Assembly: GCF_014646515.1 (NCBI RefSeq)
Contig: NZ_BMNK01000021.1
Span: forward strand, 124,001-188,000
Length of the DNA stretch: 64,000 bases
Reading direction: 5' to 3'
From: Nonomuraea glycinis
Lineage (GTDB): Bacteria; Actinomycetota; Actinomycetes; Streptosporangiales; Streptosporangiaceae
A program made the position numbers and the translations under genes. Positions within the stretch are counted from its first letter, which is position 1, and each line of letters begins with the position of its first letter. This document shows, piece by piece, positions 34,349 through 41,865 of this stretch. The notes beneath the pieces were generated by a model. The model did not search any database. It was not told the DNA's origin and saw only the letters and a list, made by a program, of their open reading frames with translations.

Positions 34349-34705
34349 ATGAAGCTCACCCGAGCAGCCCTCACCGCCCTCGCCGCCGCCGCCACCTGCC
34401 TGGCCGCCGCGACCCCCGCGACCGCCACCGTCACGAGCGCGACCACCGCGGCCGGCGCCACCGCCGTCCCACCCGGCTACCAGCTCGTCACCCTGTCCAA
34501 CGCGAACGTGCCCAACTTCCAGCGGCGAACCCTCTACTGCCCCGGCTCCAAGCGGGTCCTCGGCGGCGGTGCCGAGGCGCGCGGCAACGGCGCCATCCTC
34601 GTCGGCTCTTTCCCCACCGACGACGGGCGCGGCTGGATCGGCATCGGACGCCAGATCGGCTACAACGACGTCGGCATCAGCGTCTTCGCCATCTGCGTCG
34701 ACTGA
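34349..34705 (+). CDS. small secreted protein
   Basis: 118 residues with a clear Sec signal peptide (K-L-T-R then an Ala/Leu-rich core, predicted cleavage after ATPATA near residue 27). The mature part has two cysteines (LYCPGSKRVLGGGAEA and FAICVD), suggesting one disulfide in an extracellular beta-rich domain; the GGGAEA/GRGWIG pattern occurs in actinomycete secreted proteins of unknown function. GGAGCACG precedes ATG 34349. It converges on a MarR gene across a strong terminator hairpin. Confidence 0.65.
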   Translation: MKLTRAALTALAAAATCLAAATPATATVTSATTAAGATAVPPGYQLVTLSNANVPNFQRRTLYCPGSKRVLGGGAEARGNGAILVGSFPTDDGRGWIGIGRQIGYNDVGISVFAICVD

Positions 34706-34723
34706 CCTGACGGCCACCCGCGA

Positions 34724-34754
34724 CGCGCGCTCCTGAGACAAGCAGGAGCGCGCG
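34724..34754. terminator. bidirectional hairpin terminator
   Basis: CGCGCGCTCCTG-AGACAAG-CAGGAGCGCGCG: twelve-base perfect arms with a seven-base loop, between the convergent secreted-protein and MarR genes. TTGCTCCTCC follows on the plus strand. Confidence 0.8.
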
Positions 34755-34779
34755 TTGCTCCTCCGACTCCCGGGTGGGC

Positions 34780-35208
34780 TCACGCCGAGAGCGCTCGCTC
34801 TTCCCCGAGCACGAGTGCGAGCAGCGTTCCCAGCTGGTCCAGCTGGTCGGTGGTCAGGCCGGCGAGGGAGCGTTCGAACACGGCGGTGACGCGCCGGTGG
34901 CCTTCGCTGCGGATCGCCTCGCCCTTGTCGGTGATGCTGTGCCGGACCGCCCGTCCGGGCGCGGGCACGCGCTCGATGAGCCCGCGATCGACCATTCGCG
35001 CGGCGAGGGTGCCGAACGACTGGTCGGTCTGGAAGGTCAGTTGCGCCAGGTCGTGCAGTGATGCGTCGGGGTTCTGGTGCAGGTGGCGCAGGGTGTCCCA
35101 CTGCACGAGGGACACCCCGAGGTCGGCGAGGGCGGCGGTCAGGGCACGGTGGTGGCGGTGCTGGACGCGCTTGACGAACAACCCGACCTCCTGAACAGAG
35201 CGAGCCAT
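34780..35208 (-). CDS. MarR-family regulator
   Basis: A 142-residue winged-helix protein with the MarR pattern: an N-terminal helix, LHDLAQLTFQTDQSFGTLAA as recognition region, and the wing RVPAPGRAVRHSITDKGEA. It is divergent from an alpha/beta hydrolase, and a perfect CTTATATAA/TTATATAAG palindrome lies between them, so it probably represses itself and the hydrolase until a small ligand binds. No cysteine is present in the recognition region, so an OhrR-like redox switch is unlikely. Confidence 0.88.
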   Translation of the reverse strand: MARSVQEVGLFVKRVQHRHHRALTAALADLGVSLVQWDTLRHLHQNPDASLHDLAQLTFQTDQSFGTLAARMVDRGLIERVPAPGRAVRHSITDKGEAIRSEGHRRVTAVFERSLAGLTTDQLDQLGTLLALVLGEERALSA

Positions 35209-35236
35209 ACCCGTAGCTTAGCGCAACCTCGGGACG

Positions 35237-35260
35237 CTTATATAAGCTTGTTTATATAAG
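35237..35260. promoter_or_regulatory. MarR operator palindrome
   Basis: CTTATATAA-GCTTGT-TTATATAAG, nine-base perfect arms, sits 28 bp upstream of the MarR start and 100 bp before the hydrolase start. Each arm is itself palindromic (TTATATAA). Position and symmetry fit a MarR dimer site. Confidence 0.7.
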
Positions 35261-35360
35261 GATTCTGTTCTAAGGTTCCTTAATGGCGGTGACAGTGGTT
35301 CTCCCGCAACGGCCGGCCTTCTCCCCCCGCCACCCCTGTCAACCGGCCGAAGGAGACATC

Positions 35361-36164
35361 ATGTCCACCACCACGCACACCGTCACCCGCCCCAGCTCCA
35401 CCACCCCGGTCGAGCTCACCGTCGACGAGGTCGGCGCCGCCGGTCACCCGTTCCTGCTGCTGCACGGCGGCGCAGGACCCGCTTCCGTCCTGCCGTTCGC
35501 GACCTACCTGGCCCACAACCGGCCGGCCCGCGCCCTGGTTCCCACCAACCCCGGCTTCAACGCCACCCCCCGCCCCGATGACCTCGCCGACGTCCGCGCC
35601 CTGGCCGGCCTCTACGTCGCCCTGCTCGAACAGCTCGACCTGCGCGACGTCACCGTCGTCGGCAACTCCATCGGCGGCTGGGTCGCCGCCGAGATCGCCC
35701 TTCTGGCCAGCCCGCGCGTCTCCAGCATCGTGATCGTCAACGCCGTGGGCCTGGTCGTCCCGGACCACCCGGTCGCGGACTTCTTCTCCCTCACCCTGGA
35801 CCAGCTGACGGACCTGTCCTACGACGACCCGTCACGCTTCCGGCTCGACCCCACCGGCTTCAGCGACGCCCAGAAGGCGGTCCTGGCCACCAACCGGCAG
35901 GCCATCGCCGTCTACGCGGGCAGAAACATGACCGACCCCACCCTGGCCGCCCGGCTCGCCGCGGTCACGGTGCCCACCTTGGTGCTGTGGGGCCAGAGCG
36001 ACCGCGTCGTCGACCCCGGCTACGGCCGGGCCTACGCCGCGGCCATCCCCGGCTCGACCTACCACCCCCTGTCCGGCACCGGCCACCTGCCGCAACTGGA
36101 AACCCCCGCCCTCGCCCTCGCCCCCATCTGGGACTTCGCCGACAAGCACGCCACCCACCGCTGA
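35361..36164 (+). CDS. alpha/beta hydrolase
   Basis: A 267-residue cytoplasmic hydrolase: oxyanion region LLLHGGAGPAS, nucleophile GNSIGGW, acid in WGQSDRVVDP, catalytic His in GTGHLPQLE. ATG 35361 is preceded by AAGGAGA at good spacing; the longer open frame from 35283 has no support. The 267-residue size and the C-terminal His block are those of epoxide-hydrolase or haloperoxidase-like relatives. The MarR gene and operator upstream suggest induction by a small aromatic or hydrophobic compound. Confidence 0.82.
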   Translation: MSTTTHTVTRPSSTTPVELTVDEVGAAGHPFLLLHGGAGPASVLPFATYLAHNRPARALVPTNPGFNATPRPDDLADVRALAGLYVALLEQLDLRDVTVVGNSIGGWVAAEIALLASPRVSSIVIVNAVGLVVPDHPVADFFSLTLDQLTDLSYDDPSRFRLDPTGFSDAQKAVLATNRQAIAVYAGRNMTDPTLAARLAAVTVPTLVLWGQSDRVVDPGYGRAYAAAIPGSTYHPLSGTGHLPQLETPALALAPIWDFADKHATHR

Positions 36165-36263
36165 CCATCACCACAACCGCGGACGTCCCGGCCGGTCGCG
36201 AACGGCGGCCTCGATCTCCGGTGAGGAGTCCTCATCCTCCGGCAGAGATCGAGGCGGGCGCCG

Positions 36264-37040
36264 TCAGTGGTGGTGGCCGCGTCGGCCGAGGGTCTCCACA
36301 GGGGTCGCGCCGGGGCGAGTCCACTGCGGCACGGGGCGGCTGGTCGGGCCCCACGTGGCGTTCCCGTCCGCGTCCGAGCGCCAGGACCAGCACGAGCTGC
36401 CCCCTGCGGGCCGGCCCTCCGGGTTGTCCTCCCACGCCTCGCCACGGCCGTAGGGCGTCATGTCGAGCAGGGCCATGGACCCGTTGACCCGCTCGTTGCC
36501 CCGGCCCGTCGTGGAGTAGGTGAGGAACACGCGGTCCCCGTCGCGCAGGAAGCAGGTCAGGTGACCCATGCCGACCGGCATGTCCACGTCGCGCACCGAG
36601 TACCAGGGCTGGGTGTAACCCATGAACTCCACGTAGGAGGCCACCTCGTCCCACCGCCCCGTGGTCACGATGGCGAACGAGACGCCGCGGGCGTTGAGGT
36701 AGACGGCGTCCTTCAGGTGCCAGGCCGTAGTGGTGCAGCCCTCGCACTGCCCCTGGTGCGGCGCGCCGTCGTACCACATGTGCTGGTAGACCACGAGCTC
36801 GTCGCGGCCCTGGAACAGGTCCAGGAACGGGACCGGCCCATCGGGGCCGACCACCTCGACCGTCCCGTCGAGCTCCACCATCGGCAGCCGGCGGCGGGCC
36901 GCGGCCAGGGCGTCGCCCTCGCGCGTGTGCGCCTTCTCCCGGACCAGAAGCTCGTCACGGGCGGCCTGCCAGGTGGCCAGGTCGACGACGGGCGGGCGGC
37001 CGTGCGGCGCGGTGGCCGGGTCATTCGGCGCGGTCGTCAT
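36264..37040 (-). CDS. DUF899 thioredoxin-like protein
   Basis: A 258-residue member of the DUF899 family: ARDELLVREKAHTREGDALA, VYQHMWYDG, then GQCEGCTTTAWHL with a C-x-x-C pair. The fold is thioredoxin-like and members are often annotated as dithiol-disulfide isomerases, but the activity is unproven. ATG 37040 has GGAGGACACC ahead. The last residues are GRRGHHH. It converges on the alpha/beta hydrolase with about 100 bp between. No partner is evident. Confidence 0.85.
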   Translation of the reverse strand: MTTAPNDPATAPHGRPPVVDLATWQAARDELLVREKAHTREGDALAAARRRLPMVELDGTVEVVGPDGPVPFLDLFQGRDELVVYQHMWYDGAPHQGQCEGCTTTAWHLKDAVYLNARGVSFAIVTTGRWDEVASYVEFMGYTQPWYSVRDVDMPVGMGHLTCFLRDGDRVFLTYSTTGRGNERVNGSMALLDMTPYGRGEAWEDNPEGRPAGGSSCWSWRSDADGNATWGPTSRPVPQWTRPGATPVETLGRRGHHH

Positions 37041-37249
37041 GGTGTCCTCCGTGGTGTCTCGTGCCAGGCGACGTCGTACGACGCCCTCCATCGGTCATCG
37101 CCCTGTGGCGGTCATCAGAACAGACCCGCGACCCGGCCAAAACTCATCGCGGCACGGTGCCGCTCCCCCCATTCGCCCCCCGAGCAGCGCCTTCCGGAGC
37201 CGTTCCCCGCGGCTCCCCAGGCTGATGGAGTTCACGGAACCACCGACGC

Positions 37250-37330
37250 TCAGGAGCTCGCGCCGAGGTGGCGTTCGGCCCACTGGGTGATGTCGCGGCG
37301 TTCGATCGCCGCCGCCATCAGGTCAGGGAA
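37250..37330 (-). pseudogene. duplicated 3' end of the VWA gene
   Basis: 81 bp, 77 identical by eye to 43559-43639, including the stop codon; on the minus strand it reads LMAAAIERRDITQWAERHLG as in the VWA protein C-terminus. It is part of a three-piece mosaic and has no promoter or start of its own. Confidence 0.9.
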
Positions 37331-37332
37331 TG

Positions 37333-37386
37333 CGACGCGACCTTCCTGGTCACCGCCACCGTCGTCGAAGAGCTCGGCTCGGACGC
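37333..37386 (+). pseudogene. duplicated fragment of the sugar ABC ATPase gene
   Basis: 54 bp identical to 33915-33968 apart from one base; reads DATFLVTATVVEELGSDA in frame. Joined to the VWA fragment with a two-base gap and followed directly by the third fragment. Confidence 0.9.
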
Positions 37387-37400
37387 GCCTGCCATTGATC

Positions 37401-37499
37401 CGGCAGGCGATCCAGTGGTGTGGTGCCGACCGGCTCGGCCACGGCGTCCGGATCATCGACGGCCTCGCCTTCTCCTCCAACGGCGAGGCCGAGCGCTGA
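37401..37499 (+). pseudogene. adenosine deaminase fragment
   Basis: Codons RQAIQWCGADRLGHGVRIID are the beta-strand and catalytic-His block of adenosine deaminase (ADRLGHGVRI). The homology ends near 37463; the frame closes at a TGA at 37499. No adenosine deaminase gene lies in the window, so its source is elsewhere in the genome. Confidence 0.7.
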
Positions 37500-37518
37500 A
37501 AGCCTGAGCGTCAGCGGC

Positions 37519-37971
37519 TCAGGTGTACTGGTTGTCTCGGTCTGCGCTGTAGGCGAAAGCCCGGATCCCGCCTGATCGGGCGTAGACCTGCACCTTCAGG
37601 TGGACCTTCGCTATGGGCTTGGTGCCGGTGCGGGTGATGTTTCCGAAGTTGGTGCCGTGGTCGCCGCAGCCGTTGGTGTCCTTCCTCCAGGCGCTTCTCC
37701 CGGTGGTTCCGTCGGTGTGCGTCCAGACAATCTGGGCTCGCACCGGAAGGTTGTCGCCGGGACAGAGGTCGCGCACCGTGAAGTTCCGAAAGACGACCTT
37801 CTTCCGGTTGACGAAGTCGACGGTCGTCCGGACGGACCCGCCACCGTAGCGGCTGCCCGGGACGTTCGTGCTGGCGGAGGACACTCCGTCTTTCGCCTGC
37901 GCCGGGATTGGCACCAGCAGCCCGCTCAACGCTGCGATGCCCATCACGGCGCCCAAAATGCGTGTCTTCAA
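37519..37971 (-). CDS. secreted protein
   Basis: 150 residues from a TTG start at 37971, which has GGAGGACTG just upstream; the N-terminus K-T-R-I-L-G then a hydrophobic core ending PIPAQA is a Sec signal peptide. The mature part has two cysteines (DLCPGDNL and TNGCGDHG) and is beta-rich, basic, without recognisable domain. It is likely extracellular. It and the next gene share orientation and type but not sequence. Confidence 0.6.
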   Translation of the reverse strand: MKTRILGAVMGIAALSGLLVPIPAQAKDGVSSASTNVPGSRYGGGSVRTTVDFVNRKKVVFRNFTVRDLCPGDNLPVRAQIVWTHTDGTTGRSAWRKDTNGCGDHGTNFGNITRTGTKPIAKVHLKVQVYARSGGIRAFAYSADRDNQYT

Positions 37972-38120
37972 CAGTCCTCCAGCAAGAGATGTTTCGGTTG
38001 GCCTTGGGGCGTGCACTTCAGCGCTTCGGCGTGGCCGGCGGGGGGAGATGTGCGAGGTGTCGCCTCGTGGCGGATCGCGACGAGAACGGCGATCGATGGT
38101 TCGGGGGTCCTGCCTGAGTG

Positions 38121-38489
38121 TCAGGTCTTGAAGGTGAACGTCCCGCGCAGGACGGTGTCTCGCCCGCTCCAGTAGCTCTCGTAATCGGCCCGGTAGGTGA
38201 CGTCTTCGAAGCCGGGGAGCACCGCACAGGTGGCGCCGGGGTGCCGGATGTTGTCGTCTCTGATGACGATGGGCTTTCCGACCACGCCCGGGCGGGTCAG
38301 GGTGACCTCCACCCAGGCTGTCCCTGTGGTGTCATCCGCCCGGACGCACAGCTCGTTGGCGGGGTCGGCGTAACGGACGATCCCGTCTCCGACGTCCCGT
38401 TGAAAACTCGCCGCCAAGGCCGGTTGCGCGAGAATGACGCTCGCCACCGCGACAGCGACGCCGACGGTGACCGTTCTGAGCACGTTCAT
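38121..38489 (-). CDS. small secreted protein
   Basis: 122 residues with signal peptide (cleavage after QPALA, residue 26). The mature part has two cysteines (ELCVRADD and ATCAVLPG), probably a disulfide, and a beta-rich pattern with WVEVTLTRPG. ATG 38489 follows GAAGGAACG. No domain recognised; the short tandem of secreted genes at 37.5-38.5 kb may be surface or exported factors. Confidence 0.6.
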   Translation of the reverse strand: MNVLRTVTVGVAVAVASVILAQPALAASFQRDVGDGIVRYADPANELCVRADDTTGTAWVEVTLTRPGVVGKPIVIRDDNIRHPGATCAVLPGFEDVTYRADYESYWSGRDTVLRGTFTFKT

Positions 38490-39035
38490 CGTTCCTTCTC
38501 TCGGACGGAGATCAGCCCTCCGGAGCGCCTGATGCCAGCGGAGTGGAACACGGCCTCCGACGAGGCTTCGCCATGCTCGAAATCCCTGCTGACACGAGCG
38601 ATTCCGGCGGCCCGAGGTTCACCGCAGTGATCGTTGCACGCGTCGGCAGCAGCGTGGAATACGACGGGAATACGCCTGATCACCCGGCATCGAGAGATGA
38701 CTTCGGTTCCACCGCGTGGAGACTGGCTCAGCTCGCCGATACCCTCCGGCGGTGGGAGAGCCCACCGCCGCCCCGCGAAAGCCGGTTCCGCACGCCGGGA
38801 AAGCCCCGGTGACGTCTTCGGCGTCAGGTGAGTGTGGTGGTCGTGGCCTTATGGGTGCTGGTGGTCACGCTGTGGGTTGGGCCAGTGCCGAACTGGCGCG
38901 GAAATTGACAGCGCTTCTACCGCTGCATCGCGAGACTGACGGGTCAGGAGTCCTTGCCGGTCCTTCTTCACTGAGCGGTCTTTCAGACCTTCGGCCGAGG
39001 TGGTGAGGTGGGGGGCGGCTCTATCGTGCAGGTCT
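38490..39035. other. 546-bp gap with one strong stem-loop
   Basis: No gene I can support. The only structure is CGGCGGTGGG-AGAG-CCCACCGCCG (38747-38770), ten-base perfect arms with a four-base loop, no T-tract. A short frame on the plus strand (38543-38812) has no Shine-Dalgarno and no family match. The right end holds the promoter of the sensor kinase. Confidence 0.6.
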
Positions 39036-40364
39036 GTGAAATCTGTATCGGCGTGGTTCCTGATGACGGCTGTGGTGAGCGCTGGGCTGAGTGTCGGCTC
39101 GGCCTGGTGCGCTGTGGTGACCGTGGTGGCCTCGTTCACGGCGGGGCTACTGCCTGGGCGGCCGCGAACGGCGGTGTTCGCGCTGGTGGCGATGCTCGCG
39201 GTCGGGGTTGTGGCCGTGTGCGTGGTGCCGGTGTGGTTGGTTCTGGGCGAGCGCTACATCGCCGTGGTGGTGGGGGCGGCCATGATGCCGTGGTTCGGGG
39301 GGCGGTTCTGGCGACAGTACCAGGAGCTCGTACGGGTCGGGTGGGAGCGGGCCGAGCATCTGGAACGCGAGCAGCAGCTGGTGGCCGAGCAGGCGCGCCT
39401 GCGGGAGCGGAACCGGATCGCCCACGACATGCACGACGAACTGGGCCACGAGCTCAGCCTGATCGCCCTGACGGCCGGCGCTCTGAAGCTGGCCCCTGGC
39501 CTGCCGGAACCGTACCGGGCGCGCGCTCAGGACATCAGGGTACGGGCGGAGAGTGCGGTGGACCGGCTCGGCGAGATCGTCGGCGTCCTCCGCGAACACG
39601 GCTCCCTGCAGGCCCCTGACGGTGTCGAAGGTCTGGTGAGGGCCGCGTCGGCGGCCGGTCTCCCGGTCACGCTGCAGGTGGACGGCGATATCTGCGGGAT
39701 GCCGGCGGCGGCCTACCGGGTGGTTCAGGAAGGGCTGACCAACGCCGCCAAACACGCCCCCGGAACCCCCGTGACCGTCCACGTCGCCCACTCGCGGACA
39801 GAGACGCATGTCGTGGTCAAGAACGATCCGGGATCGGAACGCGGCCCCCTGCCCGACGTCGGGAGTGGTGGTCATGGGCTCATCGGTCTGAATGAGCGGG
39901 TCCGGCGGGCGGGCGGCGTCCTGACCTACGGGCCTGCCGGGGACGACAGCGGGTTCACCGTCGAAGCCCGGCTCCCCCACGACGTGAGCCGCTTCACCCG
40001 CCCGAGCGTGCGCCACGAACGGCGGCGAGTCCGGCGGAGCGTCGGCCGCACCCTTGCCGTCGCCCTCATGCTCCCCTTGATGACGGCTGTGCTGACTGGC
40101 GGCGTTCTGCGGACGTGGGAGATGCTGGAGACCCAGCGGGCCGTGCTGACCGCCGAGGACTACGCCGTTCTGCGACCGGGCCAGGCCCGCACGGAGCTGC
40201 TGCTCCCACCGCGGCAGGCTCCCCGGCGACCGCCCGCCACCGACCCCGGATGCGAGTTCTACGCGATGAGCACCGATCTCCTCAACGACCGCTACGGTGA
40301 CACCTATCGCCTGTGCTTCGCGGCGGGCCGCCTGGTGTCAGCGGACGCACTGGTCGCCAGATGA
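39036..40364 (+). CDS. NarL-type sensor histidine kinase with C-terminal outside domain
   Basis: About three membrane helices (residues 1-85), then a HisKA_3 dimerisation/phosphoacceptor helix with His in RIAHDMHDELGHELSLIALT, an N-box YRVVQEGLTNAAKHA and a G2 box GGHGLIGLNERV. Unusually, a further helix (ALMLPLMTAVLTGGV) follows the kinase core, and about 80 residues with two cysteines (GCEFYAMS, YRLCFAAGRL) lie beyond it, probably outside the cell. The GTG at 39036 is selected because it starts the first helix. It overlaps its response regulator by ATGA. It probably senses an envelope signal through this tail. Confidence 0.88.
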   Translation: MKSVSAWFLMTAVVSAGLSVGSAWCAVVTVVASFTAGLLPGRPRTAVFALVAMLAVGVVAVCVVPVWLVLGERYIAVVVGAAMMPWFGGRFWRQYQELVRVGWERAEHLEREQQLVAEQARLRERNRIAHDMHDELGHELSLIALTAGALKLAPGLPEPYRARAQDIRVRAESAVDRLGEIVGVLREHGSLQAPDGVEGLVRAASAAGLPVTLQVDGDICGMPAAAYRVVQEGLTNAAKHAPGTPVTVHVAHSRTETHVVVKNDPGSERGPLPDVGSGGHGLIGLNERVRRAGGVLTYGPAGDDSGFTVEARLPHDVSRFTRPSVRHERRRVRRSVGRTLAVALMLPLMTAVLTGGVLRTWEMLETQRAVLTAEDYAVLRPGQARTELLLPPRQAPRRPPATDPGCEFYAMSTDLLNDRYGDTYRLCFAAGRLVSADALVAR

Positions 40365-41029
40365 TCCGGGTGCTGGTGGCCGACGACGAGTCGCTGGTCA
40401 GGGCGGGCGTACGGGCGATTCTGTCCACCGACCCGGCCATCGACGTTGTCGCCGAGGCCGCGTGCGGCGACGAGGCCGTGGAGTTGGCCAGGGCCCATCG
40501 CCCGCACGTCGCCGTATTGGACATCCGCATGCCGGTCCGCGACGGCATCGAGGCGGCGGCCGAGATCCGCAGGACGGTTCTCGGCACGGCGGTCGTGATG
40601 CTGACGACGTTCGGGCAGGATGACTACATTCTGCGTGCGCTCGGCTCGGGCGCCATGGGATTCCTGATCAAGTCGGGAGAGCCGGAAGAGCTGATCGCGG
40701 GGGTTCGGGCGGTAGCGGACGGGGCGGCGTACTTGTCACCGAAGGTCGCGGCCCGGGTCGTCGCGCACCTCGCGGCGGGCGCCGGGCCCCTGGCCGGGCG
40801 CCGAGCCGCCGCCCGCGGACGGGTGGACGCGCTGACCGCCAGGGAACGCGAGGTGCTGGCTCTCCTCGCCGCCGGCCTTTCCAACCGGCAGATCGGCCGC
40901 CGGCTCCGGGTGACCGAGGGTACGGTCAAGGCGCACGTCAGCTCGATCCTGGCCCGGCTGGGCGTGGACAACCGGGCGGCCGCGGCGGTGGTCGCCCATG
41001 AGGCGGGCCTGCTTGCCGAACACCTGTGA
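40361..41029 (+). CDS. NarL-family response regulator
   Basis: A 222-residue receiver plus LuxR-type HTH. Phosphoacceptor Asp in VAVLDIRMP, switch Thr in VMLTTFGQ, Lys in FLIKSGEP; the HTH reads LTAREREVLALLAAGLSNRQ and GTVKAHVSSILARLGV. It begins inside the kinase stop codon, so the two are made together. Its 3' half is overlapped on the other strand by an extended PAP2 frame. Confidence 0.93.
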   Translation: MIRVLVADDESLVRAGVRAILSTDPAIDVVAEAACGDEAVELARAHRPHVAVLDIRMPVRDGIEAAAEIRRTVLGTAVVMLTTFGQDDYILRALGSGAMGFLIKSGEPEELIAGVRAVADGAAYLSPKVAARVVAHLAAGAGPLAGRRAAARGRVDALTAREREVLALLAAGLSNRQIGRRLRVTEGTVKAHVSSILARLGVDNRAAAAVVAHEAGLLAEHL

Positions 41030-41659
41030 GGCCGGTAGGGCGAGCACCAGCAGCACCGCTGTCACGACACACGCGCCGAGCACCCCGCCCGCCAGCACGT
41101 CGTGCGGGTAATGCTCCCCGGCCAGCACCCGCAGCACCCCCGCCACCACGGCGAACGGCACCGTTAGCAGAGCCAGCCGCGGCCGCAGCACAGCGACCCC
41201 GATCCCTAGCCCTGCGGCCAGGGTGGCGTGATTGCTTGGAAACGCCCAGTCCCCGGATGGCGGGCAGTCCGCCAGCACCGCGACCACCCGGCAGGGCCGC
41301 TCTTCATCCACCACCAGCTTCAACCCCTCACTGACGGCATAGGCCACCACGGTCCCCACCCCGATCAGGACGACTCCCACAACTCCGAACCCGTCTCGCC
41401 GCCGCAACGCCCCGAAGCCCACCCAGGCCACCACCAGGCCAAGCACCACCAGAGCGCCGTCGGAGGCGACGTCCATCTCCGCGGTCGCTCCGCCCACCAC
41501 TTCGACGGCCCACCGATACAGGTCGGCGGAGGCGCCGCCGACGACCCGTACCGGGTCCGCGTTCCCCAGCCCGCCGGGGGCCAGCAGGCCGACAACGGCC
41601 GCTCCGATGCCGAGGAGAGCTACGGTGATGAGCAGTCGTAGTCGCAATTCCATTCGCAT
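40736..41659 (-). CDS. PAP2 phosphatase, tail reading into the regulator gene
   Basis: Residues 1-210 are a PAP2 (phosphatidic-acid phosphatase type 2) membrane protein with six helices and the three motifs: K-x6-R-P in KLVVDEERPC, P-S-N-H in FPSNHATLAAG, and R-x5-H-x3-D in RVLAGEHYPHDVLAG. It would remove phosphate from lipid phosphates or undecaprenyl pyrophosphate. The natural domain end is near 41030, but the frame continues almost 300 bp antisense to the response regulator, giving a Gly/Arg/Pro-rich tail that looks non-coding. ATG 41659 is chosen; upstream frame has no ribosome site. Confidence 0.8.
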   Translation of the reverse strand: MRMELRLRLLITVALLGIGAAVVGLLAPGGLGNADPVRVVGGASADLYRWAVEVVGGATAEMDVASDGALVVLGLVVAWVGFGALRRRDGFGVVGVVLIGVGTVVAYAVSEGLKLVVDEERPCRVVAVLADCPPSGDWAFPSNHATLAAGLGIGVAVLRPRLALLTVPFAVVAGVLRVLAGEHYPHDVLAGGVLGACVVTAVLLVLALPASQVFGKQARLMGDHRRGRPVVHAQPGQDRADVRLDRTLGHPEPAADLPVGKAGGEESQHLAFPGGQRVHPSAGGGSAPGQGPGARREVRDDPGRDLR

Positions 41660-41755
41660 AGGGAGTGACCGTAGAAACAAACTCCCCCACCCGCCTCAGC
41701 CGAAGGTCAGGTCCCGGTCTAAGCGAACGTCGGGGTTGACACGCGGGCCCCGCGA

Positions 41756-41854
41756 TCAAATGCGGTGGCGGCGGGCCGCGGTGTCTGGACTGACGTCCAG
41801 TACGACGGCGATCTCGTCCCAGGTGGCGCCTGCGGTCCGGGACCCCCAGCCAAA
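41756..41854 (-). pseudogene. small helix-turn-helix remnant
   Basis: The last 33 codons of a frame (GATWDEIAVVLDVSPDTAAR, then RHRI and stop) look like the C-terminal helix-turn-helix of a small actinomycete regulator; nothing of its N-terminus remains. Weak support, from motif shape only. Confidence 0.3.
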
Positions 41855-41865
41855 CGGTAAAGATC

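Noticed and set aside
36267..37499. A 410-residue plus-strand frame across DUF899 and the mosaic
   Set aside because: Its first part is antisense to DUF899; only the last about 30 residues match a family (adenosine deaminase), as a fragment.
38543..38812. 89-residue frame in the gap before the sensor kinase
   Set aside because: No Shine-Dalgarno, no family resemblance, and it runs through a perfect hairpin.
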